In this document: piece after piece, positions 1 through 10,197 of the stretch
Numbering within the stretch: position 1 is the stretch's first letter
How the letters are laid out: every line of letters begins with the position of its first letter
From: Amanita rubescens
Lineage: Eukaryota; Basidiomycota; Agaricomycetes; Agaricales; Amanitaceae
Direction of reading: 5' to 3'
Assembly (NCBI GenBank): GCA_015039365.1
Contig: WION01000172.1
Coordinates: forward strand, 48,016-112,015
Length of the DNA: 64,000 nt
Notes under the pieces: generated by a model
Database searches by the model: none
What the model saw: only the letters and a program-made list of their open reading frames with translations
What the model was told of the DNA's origin: nothing
Translations under genes and position numbers: made by a program

Positions 1-460
1 CGGATATTCGCGATACACGCGTGGCATTCTTTCTGTGCTACGAGCATGGATTTGAAGGGACAACCTTACCGGGCATCACTCCGCGGCCAAATCTGCCATG
101 TAAGGTTTGGCGCACGTATCTGGGTTCGTTTTGTCGATAAGCAGTCCCACGTCCGTCCTCGTAGGTCAGGCACCTGTGGGATGAGACGAATCGATACTCA
201 CGTTGGCCAAATATCATCGGAGTCGATGGTGTCGAGCTGGTCAACATTGCCGTTGTACCGGATATAATCAGGAAATGTACCAGCAGCTTTATCAGCCAGT
301 TACAGACTAAGAGGCGCCATGTGGATAGGCGAACCATGAACAAGGACATGTGAATGTGAAGGAAAGGGGGTGCGATACCAGTAGGTTTCTTCAAACCTTT
401 CAAAGCAGACTGGGCAACTTCCATGCTATCGGCATCGGGATTTTTTTCAGAAGGTCGCAT
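1..460 (-). CDS. Unknown protein, 5' part of a gene cut by the left edge
   Basis: The first exon starts at the ATG ending at 460 and encodes MRPSEKNPDADSMEVAQSAL and a few more residues. A likely intron (GTATCG...AAAG) leads to an exon reading AAGTFPDYIRYNGNVDQLDT. A GTGAGT...CACAG intron leads to an exon with the stretch TAYRQNEPRYVRQTLHGRFG, which ends at a GTAAGG donor, so the gene probably continues past position 1. Joining the three exons keeps one frame. I do not recognise the family. The acidic middle and the Arg/Tyr-rich end do not identify it. The exon model is inferred from splice signals only. Confidence 0.45.
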
Positions 461-786
461 TAGACATACGCACGGTCAACGTGACAATAAAACATACCAC
501 ACTGATGGACCACTTCTCGAGGAGCTAGGCACGAACTTTGTCAGCACGTGACGTCTGCGTTCTCTGTGCTTTCGTTTCATCATACCCGTTCTAGATTGAG
601 ATTGTCAGTGTGAGTCGTGAATCTATATTTTTTAATGGAAATGAAAACGAGGTTCATAGTAGCCTGCGACGAGCATTATTTCAATTTTTTTTCTTCATCA
701 CTACAGAAATGACATCCCTTTCTAATTGGAGGTGTTTGGTCGGCTACTAATCAGGCCTTCAGGTGTCTCTTGCACTTTCCATCGAC

Positions 787-1927
787 ATGAGTGCTCCCCG
801 ACGTGTCACAATAGTAACGGGCGCTGCCTCAGGCATTGGAAAAGCAATCGCGCTCAAACTTGCCAGCGATGGATTCAACGTAGCGTTGAATGATCTGCCC
901 GGATCACTCGACAAGCTAAAAGAGGTTGCTGATCTGGCCTCACAGCACGGCGTTGACACTATTTTGGTCCCTGGAGACGTCTCATCTGAAGTAGATGTGG
1001 AGAGGATGGTTGACGACTACTGTTAAACATTTCGGTGGTCTTGACGCGGTTCGTTCTCCCAATCAGCCAATGCATCCCTATTAGTAGAAAGCACATCAGA
1101 TGATAGCCAATGCAGGTATAGCAGAAGAACGACCGGTTACACTAGATGAGAGTGCGTATCTCCCTGAACTATTCGACGCCTTGAACGACTCGGCGCAGTG
1201 ACGACGGAACAATGGGACCAGGATGTTCGCCGTCAATGCACGCGGCACTTTTCTGTGCTACAAATATGCGATCCGACAAATGATTCAGCAAGGACGCGGA
1301 GGACGCATTGTAGGCGCATCATCAGCAGCGGGTCTGAAGGGATCACCTCGGTGGCCTCATTACTCTGCGACCAAATTTGCCATCCGAGGTTTGACGCAGG
1401 CAGTTGGTGGGTCTTAGCCCATTCTGCAAGGCTGCAAATAACGTACGTCGATTAGCCCAGGAAGTGGGAAAACATGGTATTACGGTCAATGCATATGCCC
1501 CTGGTAAGGATTTGAGCTTCAACCGCAGAATCATCCTCTCAAGATGCAATTTTCAGGGTTAATAAATACACCAATGAGTCTGTTATGCTTAGCTGTGATC
1601 ACAATGAACTGATTCTCATCTTGTCTCAGTTGAAGCGATTCCAAGTGCGACGCGGGAGGTTCTTTTTTCTCATCATGTTTGTTCCGGATCGGGATTTTGA
1701 CCAATTGTTAAAGTTATTGTTGAAGGACAAACAGCGCATTAGGCTATGAAGGGCAACCAGAGGATGTAGCGAACCTTGTCTCCTTTCTTGTCTCGGAGAA
1801 AGCTGGATATATAACTGGTCAAGCGGTCAGTTTTTTTCATCGGCGGTATATGAAAAATTGAAATTGTCCTCTCGACTAGATATCCATCGACGGCGGATCA
1901 GTATATGAATTGAAACAGACAAAGTAA
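787..1927 (+). pseudogene. SDR oxidoreductase, frame-disrupted tandem copy 1
   Basis: This is a short-chain dehydrogenase/reductase of the diacetyl/acetoin-reductase-like type. It has the Rossmann motif TGAASGIGKA near residue 12, then the NAG region, the catalytic YSATK and a downstream DGG end. It shares most of its sequence and intron layout with the copy 1.43 kb downstream. Relative to that copy it has one extra base near 1017 (GACTACTGTT against GACACTGTC), which brings an immediate TAA, and one near 1220 (GACCAGGATG against GACCGGATG). A third mismatch of phase is likely at the exon starting near 1735. It is either a pseudogene or a correct gene with assembly insertions; the differences are not all in homopolymers, which favours real decay. 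Confidence 0.8.
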
Positions 1928-2217
1928 CATGTTAAATCGGTTCCTCTCAGACGACGAATCGTAATAGCCGTTGTGCGCGCCATTTTTGTAATATACAAGA
2001 AACCTTGAATTGTCATGTCTATAACTTGACGATATCTGACGGAGAATCCTGATCTCACAGACGGGTACTTGTGATTCAAGGAACGACGCGCAGTCTGCGG
2101 CTAGTCTAAAAGCGCTATGGGTAATCGGCACGGTCATGGTACTCGATCTATAAATATAGCACGATCCATCGCTGATGGCATATAGTCCAACGTCCATCTC
2201 TTGCCTTTTCCATCTCC

Positions 2218-3358
2218 ATGAGTTCGCCTCGACGAATCGCAATAGTAACTGGGGCTGCCTCCGGCATCGGAAAAGCAATCGCGCTTAAACTTGCCAGCGA
2301 TGGCTTCAACGTGGCATTGAACGATCTACCCAGATCACTCGACAAGTTGAACGATGTCGCCGCTTTGGCCTCACAGCACGGTGTCGACACCATTTTGGTT
2401 CCAGGAGACGTCTCCTCTGAATCAGATGTAGAGAAGATAATCAACGACACTGTCAAACATTTCGGTGGTCTTGACGCCGTTCGTCCTACCAATCGCTTGA
2501 TACTAATAGCCAATGCCTGTTAATCTCTTTCATCTCAGATGATAGCGAATGCAGGTGTAGCCGACCCAGAACCGGTTCCGGTAGCTGATAGTGAGCATCA
2601 CCATATGATATTCCGATGACGCCAATGACTCGGCGCAGTGAAGGCGGAGCGATGGGACCGGATGTTCGCGGTCCATGTTCGCGGCACTTTTCTGTGCTAC
2701 AAGTATGCCGCCCGACAAATGATCCAGCAAGGACGTGGAGGACGCATTGTAGGCGCATCCTCAGTATTGGGTCTACAGGGACTGGCCTACGCGGCCCATT
2801 ACTCTGCGTCCAAATTTGCTATCCGAGGTTTGACGCAAGCTGTTGGTGCGTCTAAATTTGTTTTCTCGACCAGCGGGCAGCTCACGTCCCACGGGACAGC
2901 CCAGGAAGTAGGAAAACATGGCATTACCGTCAATGCATACGCTCCGGGTATGTTGTTCTTTAACTCGAAATGCAGCATACTCTCATGATGCAATTTTCAG
3001 GTTTAATTGATACGCCGATGAGTCAGTACTTGTGATCGCGATGACCCGATTCTTCATCTTGCTTCAGTTGATGGGCTGGGCGATCGTAGTCGCAACGGAT
3101 TACGGGAGGTGACTTTGTTTTATTTATACTCGTTCTAGATCATGTTTTTTACGCATTGTGAGAGGCGGTGAAAACAAAGTCCGCAATAGGCCATGAAGGG
3201 CGACCAGAGGATGTAGCGAACATTGTCTCTTTCCTTGTCTCAGAGAAGTCTAGCTATATCACGGGTCAAGCAGTCAGTTTTTCTATCCGCGGTTTATGAA
3301 ATATTTGAAATTGACTTCCTTCCAGATATCGGTGGATGGCGGATGGCATATGAGTTGA
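2218..3358 (+). CDS. Short-chain dehydrogenase/reductase (acetoin/diacetyl-reductase-like), tandem copy 2
   Basis: This is a classical SDR, NAD(P)H-dependent and presumably cytosolic. The spliced protein of about 250 residues has TGAASGIGKAIA (cofactor binding) at the N-terminus, an NAG motif, the catalytic YSASK followed by FAIRGLTQAV, then NAYAPGLIDTPM and a C-terminal ISVDGGWHMS. The order and motifs resemble acetoin/diacetyl reductases, but the substrate cannot be read from sequence. I infer seven exons. The introns use GTTCGT, GTGAGC, GTGCGT, GTATGT, GTCAGT, GTGACT and GTCAGT donors, and all exons join in frame. The start ATG is immediately followed by SSPRR and the Rossmann fold, the usual layout. 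It lies head-to-tail behind the disrupted copy, so it is probably the functional member of the duplication. Confidence 0.9.
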
Positions 3359-3435
3359 AACAGCGTCCTCTCAAATTACGGATCATGATAACTGTCGTGC
3401 AAGATGCCATTCTGTGCTCTAGTATACATGTTGAT

Positions 3436-4876
3436 TTAACCGATTGCCATGTCTGTAACATCAGATATCTGCGATATATTTGGTGCGACTGAGCTCCTGG
3501 GTCTAATTGAAAATATGACGTCTTTGATGATTTGCGCGATAAGTCCGTGCTGGGCTTCAATAGCGATCTTCGTGCTGATACCTTCGTTCAACGAATAGAA
3601 TTCGGGAGTAAAAGGGGTAAACGCACCTATCTTTCGCACTCTTTTCAAGTTGGTTCTCTTCCTTCTTTTTCTCGTCCTTATCCTAATATAAGGTATCATA
3701 AATCAATGGCGAGGACGACGAAAGCAGAACAAACCTTAGAATGCTGAAGGTTCTTTGTCCTTCAAAGATGGGATTTGAGGCTGTGTGTTGGCGACATTCG
3801 TCTGAGCGCGACTCAACTTCTGATGGAGATCGGACAGTTGCGAAACAGCGTATGCCCTATTCTATACACAGTTGGAATTTTAAAGCTAATCCTGAAGAAA
3901 AATGAAGGGAGACGCACAGATATCAGAGGACTCTGGCTAAGCGTGTTGACCCAGTACTTGTTCCACAGCATCGCAAGGATGTCATTGTCAAGACTGGACT
4001 TGAAGATCTCAACATTCAACTGGTAGTACTGATTAGCGTGTACTCCAAAGTCCTCGATCTTGTTGAGAGGTATAGACTGATATTCCGAGCTCGATGCGTT
4101 GGCAGGCGTGTAGTTTTCCGGGTAAGTACGGAAAGCTCCAATGTCGACTTTGCCAGCAGAGATGGTACGGTTGGGATCGACCTAAGACAACGCATTCATG
4201 ATGTAATCAAAGGAGGCGGTGAATTAAAACGCACGACAACAGCCACAAAGGGGTCTTGATACGATTGGTTATTCAATTGTGTATTAACATCAATCCCAGA
4301 CAGCCAACAGCCGTATCCTGGGTGAGAATGGTACCATCCGATAGCATTCTCAGGCCTCCCAACCTGAATCGGAATCAGAATGTGTAAAACGACCGCAAAT
4401 TGTGCGATATACCTTCTTGCTATTTTCCAGATACTCGACCATATACTCGTAAGCCTCACTCGCCGCATTTACACGCGTTTCTGTGCCTTGAACGGGAAGC
4501 GCGAACGAGTCCATGACTACAATCGAATCGCCCACGACTTTGCCCTGCATAAGACCCATAATCTCTTGGGGTACACCAGAACGCGCGTGGATCACCTATC
4601 TGACGTGAATCACAGTGATTTTACTGATATCATAGTAGAAGGCACCATCTTGATCAATGCTACGGCTGAAATCTTGCATGACTTGAAATAATGAGGGCTT
4701 ATGATGCCTTAGACGTTGTCGCAGATGAAACAGTATGGTGCTCACTCGTTCTTCCAAGGGGCTTCTTGATTAATCCGCTTATCTTGATCCGGATTGAATC
4801 TATATATCTCATCTTGAGGCGATATCTCCAAGATATTGTTTTCCAGTGAGAATGATTTGAGTGCCGTCTGGGACAT
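3436..4876 (-). CDS. CSN5: COP9 signalosome complex subunit 5 (JAMM deneddylase)
   Basis: CSN5 is the catalytic subunit of the COP9 signalosome. It removes Nedd8 from cullins with a zinc JAMM centre. The N-terminus reads [15 protein letters not shown], followed by PWKNE and [10 protein letters not shown]. Later exons give [24 protein letters not shown], the JAMM motif [17 protein letters not shown], then the conserved FGVHANQYY and [15 protein letters not shown], and a last exon with TEAQ-like [17 protein letters not shown]. Five or six short introns join in frame. The exon before the last runs into TAA at 3736-3738 just before its donor. Removing one base there restores the phase into the lysine/glutamate-rich exon and the conserved C-terminus, so an extra base is likely. 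If the stop is real, the protein lacks its last conserved helix. Confidence 0.95.
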
Positions 4877-5615
4877 GACGAACTAGGAAGAAGCGTTTGT
4901 TTGCCATCGACTTGCAAACCAAACATAAAGCGTCATGTGGTGGGAATTCTGCCGCCATTTAACTTGATAAAGTAGTTGGAGTCAGTCCAAGATCGTATCA
5001 AGAAAAGACGTAATATGAGGTTCTTGCATTACTATCGCCCTCTAAATCACACTGACATGAATGAAAATGTCCTACCATTAGGCATGAACCTGCCACTGCC
5101 AGTGGTATACCGGGCTATCCTAGAAGGCTCGAAGTGAATTGTCGCTAAGTTGTATGTAATGGTTATGTTGTTTCATGGACGTTCTCAGCCTCGTGTTTCA
5201 GGTCCTCACTTGTTATGGTCACATTTGGCAACTGCCATTCTGATTCGCGCGGCCATCAACTGACGGGCGCTGAACCCGCACTGCAATTTGGTCGTCATGT
5301 TATGTAACATGCTCAGGTCGCTTTTCCAATGTTGCCGCAGAGACACCAGCTAACTCAGAACTTTTAGCAGAAAGCATGGAGATGGAACCAAAGAAATCAA
5401 GAACGCGGCACTACAGTCCGCGCAAAGAGAGTCTTCTGTACGTACTGGCTCAATTGTTTCATATACCCACTCCATCAGTCCATCATCCAATATAGGGTCT
5501 TCAGATCGCAATCAGGGGGCCTAAACCCTATTCACTCACACCCGTGATACATGCCCTATAAAGTCGCCCACTATATCTCCGAACCTTATCCTTCCTCCTT
5601 TTCGCGCTCTCTACC
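4877..5615. other. Intergenic region, divergent promoters
   Basis: The region lies between the CSN5 start (minus strand) and the first PLAC8 gene (plus strand). I see no supported gene. A pyrimidine-rich stretch with CTATATC sits about 45 bases upstream of the PLAC8 ATG and is the best candidate core promoter. Confidence 0.5.
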
Positions 5616-6191
5616 ATGTACCAAGACAAACAGCCTCAGCCTGTCCAAGGCATGACCGTTGCGCCTGGTGGAAACAGGAACTCGAAGAACCTTCCTTACA
5701 ACTCGTCAGGAAAGCGCGAATGGAGCCATGGCCTCTGTGACTGCTTCAGCGATTGCGGCACTTGTATGTTTTTTGTAATATCGGAACCCCCATCAAGCTC
5801 ATTCGCTTTTTATAGGCTGCTTTGCCTGGTTCTGCCCATGCATGGTTTACGCACAGGTCAAAAAGCGTGTCGATCACTTGAATCAGTACGGTAGTCCTGA
5901 GGCCCACCGCGGTGGTAGTGGTTGCGACGGCGACTGCATGCTCTGGTGCTGCCTTCAATCGTTCTTGGGTGCCGGTTGGGTTCTCCAGGTAATATCTACG
6001 GCGTGATATTCTATTCCGGAACTTATCCGCTCTGCACCAGATATCAAACCGAGGCGCCGTCCGCGGTCGTTATAACATTGACGGTGGTTGTTTCGGTGAC
6101 TGCATGTCCGCGTGTTGCTGTACTGCCATGTGCGCTCACACAAGAGAGCCGCGAGATCGATTTGGAGGAACGTACCTTGACCGGCGCTTAA
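5616..6191 (+). CDS. PLAC8 (cysteine-rich) family protein, copy 1
   Basis: PLAC8 proteins are small, cysteine-rich, membrane-associated proteins linked in other organisms to metal handling and cell size; their role in fungi is unclear. The protein has GNRNSKNLP, WSHGLCDCFSDCGTC, CCFAWFCPCMVYAQVKKRVDH, then CDGDCMLWCCLQ and a final CFGDCMSACCC block, in three exons with GT-AG introns. The expected ending, CALTQ(E)-REIDLEE, is in another frame: one surplus base near 6125 (TACTGCCATG) shifts it. Read literally, the protein ends instead with a non-family tail and stops at 6199. The downstream gene is a diverged tandem paralogue with the normal ending, which supports an insertion here. Confidence 0.85.
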
Positions 6192-6198
6192 ACAATTA

Positions 6199-6748
6199 GC
6201 ATTTCTCTGTCCGTTTACGAATCGCGATGACTTTTTTTGTTACTTTCTACTGCCATGTACAGCCTTTAAGTCTTCTGTACAATCACACTATGCTGTGTTT
6301 TGATAGTCAATCTACTCTGTTATATAGTCAAGTTGACAATACGACAAACGAATGCCATTGGCTGCTGCCTCATTGACGCCAAGTGATACTATATCATTTT
6401 TATTATTTTCTCCGCTGATGACCCGGATTCACGTAAAGTTCTTTCGGAAGCGATTGAGTGCGGACATGCTATTTGAACCGATTGACGAGCCTTACAACGG
6501 AAAAATGAAGCTCAAATGTATCAGTAGTACTTTTGATCTCTCCTCCGATAATATGACAGGATTCGAAAGCTCGTCTAGTTAAATGCGCAGAGTGAAATCA
6601 AATTGCATCAAAACATGATAAGCATCTCAGGGTCTCATGAACACGCCTCATTTCACTCCAATCAAACCTTGAGAAAGTAATATATAGAGTCGTCCCACCG
6701 TAATTCCGCTGTGGTCCAACGTTCAATCTCTGAAACCGGGCTTTGACA
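6199..6748. other. Intergenic region between the PLAC8 genes
   Basis: The only open stretch is a 76-codon frame at 6352-6582 with no recognisable domain or splice partner. A TATATAG sequence about 70 bases upstream of the second PLAC8 start may be its core promoter. Nothing else is supported. Confidence 0.4.
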
Positions 6749-7823
6749 ATGTCCCAGCAGGTGGGTAACGACAATGGCCATTGTTATAATAGTGGTTCTA
6801 ACCATCTAAAAGCCACCAGAGAAGGCTTACACCCCTCCGGGCGCCGCTCCGCCTCAGGTTCCAGGGCAGTACGCTCATGAATATCCGAACCAACATGGCA
6901 GTCCCCAGCCGCCTCAATATGGTCCGAATCATACTCCCGCCCAGCCTCAGCCCCAGTACCCGCAAGGACAGTACGCACAGACACCAAGTCCCCATCAACA
7001 ACAAAACCCAGGACAGTACGCACAGACACCAAATCCTCATCAACAACAAAACCCAGGACAGTACCCAGCGCAGCAGCCTTATCCTGCGCAAGGCCAATAT
7101 CCCCCAGGCCAGTACCCTGTCCAACAGCCTCCCCAAATGGCACAGGCTGGGTATCCCGGGCAACCCCAATTTCAGCAACAAGCGTACCAACAACAACCCT
7201 ACCCACAGCAACCCTACGCAGGCTCAGCCTGGCCCTACAATCATAGTGCAGCAGCAGCCATTACCGATCATTGGTATGAGCATCTCCGCTCCAGGTGGTA
7301 ATAGGAATGCCAGGAACCTTCCCCGCGACGCATCGGGCAGGAGAGGTTGGAGCTTTGGGCTCTGCGAATGTTTCGACTCATGCGGCGCATGTAAGTTAAT
7401 CAGTGGTGCCTTATTTTTGTTTCTGACAGCGTGGGACAGGTGTATTGGGTTGGTGCTGCCCTTGCTTGCTCTACGCTCAACTCAAGCAGCGCGTCGACTA
7501 CCTAAACATGTATGCGAGACCTGATCCGTCCCAAGGTGGTAGCGGTATTGATCTCAACTGTATGATCTGGTGTGGGCTGCACCTCACAACTGGATGTGGC
7601 TATGCTCTTCAGGTACGCCACAAATTAAATTACTATATCAATTGTCTGACTTCTGACGTGATCCCAGGCCATTACGAGAGGCCAAATACGAAACCGTTAC
7701 ATGATCGAAGGCAACGGAGTAGCAGATTTCTGCACGGCCTGTTTCTGTACTCCTTGCCAGTTGACCCAGGAGCACCGAGAACTTGAATTGGAAGAGAAAG
7801 CCTTGTCAATGGGACCCCGATGA
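6749..7823 (+). CDS. PLAC8 family protein with Pro/Gln/Tyr-rich N-terminal arm, copy 2
   Basis: A four-codon first exon (MSQQ) is followed by an intron and an arm of about 140 residues rich in Pro, Gln, Tyr and Gly. The arm includes two near-perfect copies of QYAQTPxPHQQQNPG. Then comes the PLAC8 domain: GNRNARNLP, WSFGLCECFDSCGAC, GWCCPCLLYAQLKQRVDYL, an exon with a second cysteine cluster, and CTACFCTPCQLTQEHRELEL near the end. The arm and the domain are in different frames. The switch is at TACGCAGGCTCAG near 7216-7222, where one base too many (or two too few) is present. The long low-complexity arm distinguishes it from its upstream neighbour; such arms are usually disordered. Confidence 0.85.
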
Positions 7824-8225
7824 CCCGGGCTCGATCATGCTTTTACGAACATTGTTGACATGTACCTACCCTTATTCAGTCCGTCGTTGCATTTCGGGCA
7901 ATCAAAATGTTAACTGTGAGAATGTGGATATGAGCATGAGTTTAAAGGAAGCTCGCAAGCGAGTACCGCGTCTGTTCCAACGATGAATTTGATTCATATA
8001 CTCCGATCAATATCCAAAGCCATGTGCTAACGGAGGAACCAGCGGAGGGAGACCCCGTACTCTAAAAAAATCAGTGGGCCCGCTCGAGACCATAAACGTA
8101 TAAGCATTATAGACTTTCAACCCGAACACATGATTCATTCTATGTCATACATAATACCAAAGAGAGAAGCACTGCAAAATTTTGTTAGACATTTGCTCGC
8201 GGCTGCATTAGTGATAACACTGACG
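7824..8225. other. Intergenic region between convergent genes
   Basis: This is the 3' flank of the second PLAC8 gene and of the minus-strand gene that follows. I see no coding signal with family support. Confidence 0.4.
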
Positions 8226-9330
8226 TCAAAAGCGACTAGGCTCGAGAATATGTCCATTTCGCAATCTCCAGTCCCTAAGCCACTCAGCGCGTGACTTATT
8301 CTCTACCGCAAGTGCCTTGTCAATTCTCTTTAATGTCCATTGCAACCACGCTTGGGGTCTGTCCACATTTTTCGCTGGCGGCGTTGAATTCTCCGACGAC
8401 GGTTTTGTTTCACCCATCATGCGCTCCAAGTGCGGGACAAGTGCTCTAGCAACTTGAAGCGAGTCTTTCGAATTGTGCTTGAAACATGCCGAAACAAGCA
8501 TAGAGCAAGATACGAGGTCGTGAGCAATCGGAGTCAATGAATAGGACGCTATAGAGCGCGGAAGCTGCGATAACTTTATCAATCGAATGTTCAACATGCA
8601 ACGAGTGGAGCAGTTGTCGTGCCCCTGGTAGAGTGAGCTTCAAGTTATATTTTGCATAGTTCCCGAACACGTCGAGGGCGAGTAAGGGACACGAGAGTTG
8701 TTCGCACCGACCTGGCGATGCGAATCAGATGAGGTCATATAACGTAAAACGACGTACTCACGAATGAATAATTCTGAAAAGTGAGAGTCGAATGTGCGCC
8801 CCAAAGCACTCCAAGCGGGAAATAGTTGTGCCAACTCCCGGAGCTGATCTTCTGTAGTCGCCAGATCAACTAGATTCGTCCAGGCGCTATTGCGGACTTG
8901 TGGCAATTTTATTTCTGGTTTTCGCCCGAGCCTCGGCTTTACAAAGTCCAATAGTTTATTGTATCGTTCATGGCGTGCTTCAGGGGATAGCTTGCTCCTT
9001 TTTGACGCCTGGGCTGCTTCGAGCCGCTGAGACGCAGCTTTAGCCTGTACCATCGATTTCCGAAATTCGGATTCGGCGTTGTTTTGTGCCGCCTGTTTCT
9101 GCGTTGGTTCGTCCTCGAACAAAGATTTCACCTGCATCAGTCGAACAAGTTAGTCGATGACGTTCTGAGAGTTTTTTTTCTTGTAAACTTCTCTCCACGT
9201 TAGCAAAGCCAGGACATCAAGGAAAAGAGCAAATCATACCGACAGCCGAATTATTGAAATATCTTGGGTTCCATCTTACATGGCTGAGAGTTAGGGCAGC
9301 AAGGTTGCGTCGCGCCAGAACGCTGGCCAT
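8226..9330 (-). CDS. Mitochondrial-type helical protein, possibly a mitoribosome-associated factor
   Basis: The start exon encodes MASVLARRNLAALTLSH, an Arg/Leu/Ala-rich mitochondrial presequence-like end. A phase-0 intron leads to an Ala/Gln/Lys-rich coiled segment, then RHERYNKLLDFVKPRLGRKP and a helical body (LVDLATTEDQLRELAQLFPAW and onward). The C-terminus is basic and tryptophan-rich (WLQWTLKRIDKAL, WLRDWRLRNGH). It resembles fungal small-subunit mitoribosomal or PPR-like proteins in style, but I cannot name the family. The frame changes within CTATTCATTG near 8541; deleting one of two A/T pairs there gives a continuous protein. It diverges from the ammonium transporter gene across an 870-base spacer. 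Confidence 0.6.
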
Positions 9331-10028
9331 GATTTCAGAGCAGCTCTCGGCTAGTACGGCCGAGCTTCTATTTGTCTCTATTTGCTGCACAGTTTGGCTA
9401 CAAATACGGCCAAATATACTTGCCCTTTGAATCTGATCGGTGGGTTATATTTAGTTCCTTTATCTGCATTTCGCCTTTAGGCTTGGACGCCGTTTTACCG
9501 GTCCAGCAATCTTCCACGATGCTCCCAGGTTTCCATTACTACTTCAACGCCTCTCATCGAATGAATTGGCGTGGCAGATTAATCAACCGCCTAGCTCAGG
9601 GACTTCTCCGCCACTGATCAGTGATCGTAAAATAGCATGCGCTTTTGTGTTGCTTTGTGCCACGTTGTCTTGACATAGTTTCATCGGATTTGGAGATATG
9701 ACGGGGGGCGGAATTGGAGAAAATTTCCTGCTCGCTAGTTAATTCATGGTCATGGTCAGACGACTTACGTGTAGCACGGCGTTGAAACAGTTCAAATTTA
9801 CTTTCGCATCAAGAAGGCCATAGCGCAATTACTCACTAGCGCTCACTGACTGCGCGTCGGCAGCGTGAACTGCCCATTCTATGGCTCGCGTGACAACTAC
9901 TAAAACGGATTCCGCTTGCCATGTCAAACTGGTAAAAACTCTCTATCACCTCCAACTACGCGTCAACGGTCCCGTTTTGCCAGTCTCACGATTGTCTGAG
10001 ATGAGTTGTTCCTTGTCGGCGCGGCGAC

Positions 10029-10034
10029 GATAAG
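10029..10034 (+). promoter_or_regulatory. GATAAG site upstream of the ammonium transporter
   Basis: A GATAAG core lies about 165 bases upstream of the transporter ATG. Fungal nitrogen genes are typically controlled by GATA factors (AreA/Nit2/Gat1 family) that bind this hexamer. One copy can occur by chance, so the regulatory role is inference from gene identity. Confidence 0.4.
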
Positions 10035-10123
10035 CTTTACAGGAACGGATGTCTATGATTGGACGATAGGGCAATTTCTACCCTGCTTACTAAGACCCAA
10101 GCCCGATCCATATCCTGGATCTT

Positions 10124-10129
10124 CTATAA
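10124..10129 (+). promoter_or_regulatory. TATA box of the ammonium transporter gene
   Basis: TATAAA lies 74 bases upstream of the predicted ATG, a usual spacing for fungal core promoters with short 5' leaders. Confidence 0.45.
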
Positions 10130-10197
10130 ATTCGCCATATGCTCTTCCCCAATGCAAGCCGACCCTCGATTCACTTCACCTCCCGCCGTCTCGCAAG

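Noticed and set aside
38..460. Single-exon 140-codon minus-strand reading
   Set aside because: The frame is open by chance across two introns with good splice signals; the spliced reading gives a more protein-like sequence.
3700..3740. Programmed +1 frameshift at TTC-TAA-G in CSN5
   Set aside because: A slip next to a stop resembles known +1 sites, but the other slips in the window share no motif, and no CSN5 is known to use recoding.
6352..6582. 76-codon plus-strand gene between the PLAC8 genes
   Set aside because: No signal peptide, domain, repeat or splice partner is seen, and it overlaps likely promoter sequence.
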